From the NCBI RefSeq assembly GCF_018131015.1, contig NZ_JAFCJJ010000035.1:1-64000 (forward strand): a DNA stretch of 64,000 nt. The letters run 5' to 3'. Of the stretch, positions 62,576 to 64,000 are shown piece after piece (positions within the stretch are counted from its first letter, which is position 1; every line of letters starts with the position of its first letter). The notes under the pieces were generated by a model. That model searched no databases, was not told the DNA's origin, and saw only the letters and a program-made list of their open reading frames with translations. A program made the translations under genes and the position numbers. This DNA comes from Bradyrhizobium diazoefficiens (GTDB lineage Bacteria > Pseudomonadota > Alphaproteobacteria > Rhizobiales > Xanthobacteraceae).

Positions 62576-64000
62576 GTGCAAAATCCTTGTTTCCCGTCTG
62601 GCGCCACGCCGGGATTTTCCCGTGTCCTCTTGATCACCCTGCTCTCGTCGGTCCCGCTGTCGTCCACGGCAACAGCGCAGGGCACGGGTCAGGATCAGCC
62701 TTCCCGGGAGGTCGGCCCGGTGGTCGTCTCCCCCGCCAGCGCCAGGCCGGCTGGCGCCGAAAACTCCGGCCAGCAGCGATCGCGCGCGGCACGGCGTGCG
62801 ACGGGTCGAAAGCCCGTCGCACCGGCCGCAGCAAGGCCTGCGACCCAGCCCGCAAACGTTCCGACGCCGCTGAACACGGCCGCCGTCACCGACGTCGGCT
62901 CACGCCTTGGCCTCACGGCACGGCAGACGCCGGCGACCGTCGAGGTCATCGACCAGCAGACCATGCAGGATCGCGGCATCCGGACCACGACCGACGTCGC
63001 CCGGGCGGCGGCCGGCGTGACCGGGGGCGATGCGCCCGGCGCGCCCGCCATCTTCTCGATGCGCGGCTTCACCGGCGACCAGCTCACCACCCTCTACAAC
63101 GGCATCCCGATCGGGCCGTCGACCATGACCGGGCGCCCCATGGACGTGGCCGGCCTGCAGCAGGTGGAAATCATCAAGGGGCCGGACTCGCTGGTGGCGG
63201 GCCTGGGGGCCACCGGCGGCGCCATCAACTACGTCACCAAGGCGCCGCATAGCGGAGCAATCGTCAATGACGCCTTCACCTCCTACGATTCCTTCAACGG
63301 CTATCGCGCCGGCTACGGCTCGGGCGGCAGCACGCTGCTCGACGGCCTCGACTACCGCTTCGACATCAGCCATTTCAACAACCGGAGCTTCATCGACGAC
63401 ACCTATTCAAAACTCTCCAACGTCTCCGGCCAGCTCAACTATCGCGTCAGCGACAGCCTGAAGATCTGGGGCGCGGCCGAGTACAAGCAGGACAAGGACC
63501 GCTTCTACTGGGGCACGCCGCTGGTGCCCGCGAACGCGCCGGGCATCGTGCCGACGACGGGGATCGTGTCCGGCCCCTGGACCAACTACTATCCCAACGG
63601 CCATACCGGGACGCTCAATCCCGTCACCATCGACGCCCGCACGCTGACCACGACCTACAACGTTCTCGACAACCACAGCGGCGGCAGCGAGCTGTGGCTG
63701 CGCAGCGGTTTTCAGTGGGACATCAACAACGCCGTCTCGCTGCGCAGCCAGGTCTACGGCTACGACGCGCACCGGCACTGGTTCAACAACGAGTACAACG
63801 CGTTCGACGATTCCGGGCCGAACAACATCTATCGTGAGCGTCTGGCGCTGGATCACGCGCAGCGCCTCTACGGCAACATCACCGATCTCACCGTCAACTC
63901 CAATGTTGCAGGGATGGACAACCGCTTCGTCACCACCGTCATGGCGAGCAGCTCGCAGTTCAACGTCTCGCAGGACACGGAGTTCTTCTTCGACACCGTC
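62576..64000 (+). CDS. TonB-dependent receptor (partial, runs off window)
   Basis: A 475-codon partial reading frame without internal stop. A signal-like FSRVLLITLLSSVPLSSTATA precedes an Ala/Pro/Arg linker. The plug domain then has RLGLTARQTPATVEVIDQQT, IFSMRGFTGDQLTTLYNGIP and VEIIKGPDSLVAGLGATGGA, followed by barrel strands rich in aromatic residues: the siderophore-receptor type. No good ATG precedes the signal sequence. GTG 62576 is a candidate start and TTG 62549 an alternative. The cobalamin riboswitch upstream indicates B12-dependent control. Confidence 0.88.
   Translation, partial: MQNPCFPSGATPGFSRVLLITLLSSVPLSSTATAQGTGQDQPSREVGPVVVSPASARPAGAENSGQQRSRAARRATGRKPVAPAAARPATQPANVPTPLNTAAVTDVGSRLGLTARQTPATVEVIDQQTMQDRGIRTTTDVARAAAGVTGGDAPGAPAIFSMRGFTGDQLTTLYNGIPIGPSTMTGRPMDVAGLQQVEIIKGPDSLVAGLGATGGAINYVTKAPHSGAIVNDAFTSYDSFNGYRAGYGSGGSTLLDGLDYRFDISHFNNRSFIDDTYSKLSNVSGQLNYRVSDSLKIWGAAEYKQDKDRFYWGTPLVPANAPGIVPTTGIVSGPWTNYYPNGHTGTLNPVTIDARTLTTTYNVLDNHSGGSELWLRSGFQWDINNAVSLRSQVYGYDAHRHWFNNEYNAFDDSGPNNIYRERLALDHAQRLYGNITDLTVNSNVAGMDNRFVTTVMASSSQFNVSQDTEFFFDTV

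Overview
The window looks like a piece of a Bradyrhizobium-type chromosome (Alphaproteobacteria, Hyphomicrobiales). It is GC-rich and shows strong GC3 codon bias. It carries the alphaproteobacterial gene order argS / SPOR protein / nagZ / scpA / scpB / tatA / tatB / tatC / serS / surE / pcm / nlpD / DUF815 / yajC / secD / secF. It also has an ExoR-like Sel1 protein and intergenic palindromic repeats of the kind common in Bradyrhizobium. I saw no rRNA, tRNA, CRISPR array, transposase or integrase.

Layout. 1-10.8 kb is a mixed chromosomal region: a five-unit DUF1217 protein, an orphan AAA ATPase, an acyl-CoA synthetase with a PCC-domain protein, small envelope proteins, a DUF2189 membrane protein, an MltB-type lytic transglycosylase and a DUF1127 miniprotein. 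10.9-15.6 kb holds trmFO, an unusual kinase-like/ANL C-domain fusion, a CAP protein, a decayed VOC gene and a class V aminotransferase. 15.6-41.8 kb is mainly a minus-strand housekeeping block: threonine ammonia-lyase, homologues of the complex I assembly factors NDUFAF6 and NDUFAF3, SecF/SecD/YajC, an NlpD-like LytM factor, Pcm, SurE, SerS, TatABC, ScpAB, NagZ, a SPOR protein, ArgS and Dgt. A few plus-strand genes interrupt it. The most striking is a 1316-residue protein (22.6-26.5 kb) joining an alpha/beta-hydrolase domain, one membrane helix, a large WD40 region and Sel1-type repeats.

42.3-49.3 kb, after erpA, is an accessory stretch. It holds a large DUF4297-like nuclease/NACHT-type NTPase/helical-repeat protein (candidate anti-phage STAND protein), a secreted two-repeat protein, an overlapping DUF6883/DUF4926 pair and a two-helix membrane protein. 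49.3-55.4 kb returns to chromosomal genes: a hybrid histidine kinase, xthA, an ExoR-like regulator and ilvD. 55.7-57 kb holds a MerR regulator diverging from a MerT-like membrane protein whose promoter has the 19-bp spacer typical of the MerR family.

57-64 kb is a cobalt/vitamin B12 region. A minus-strand cobalamin riboswitch leads a TonB-dependent receptor, a small DUF1488-like protein, CbtB and CbtA. A second, plus-strand cobalamin riboswitch leads another TonB-dependent receptor that runs off the window. Several composite palindromic repeats lie between genes, and two of them appear to supply the stop codons of adjacent genes.

The leading candidates for something new are the hydrolase-TM-WD40-Sel1 protein, the DUF4297/NACHT protein and its accessory neighbours, the DUF6883/DUF4926 pair, and the kinase-ANL fusion.
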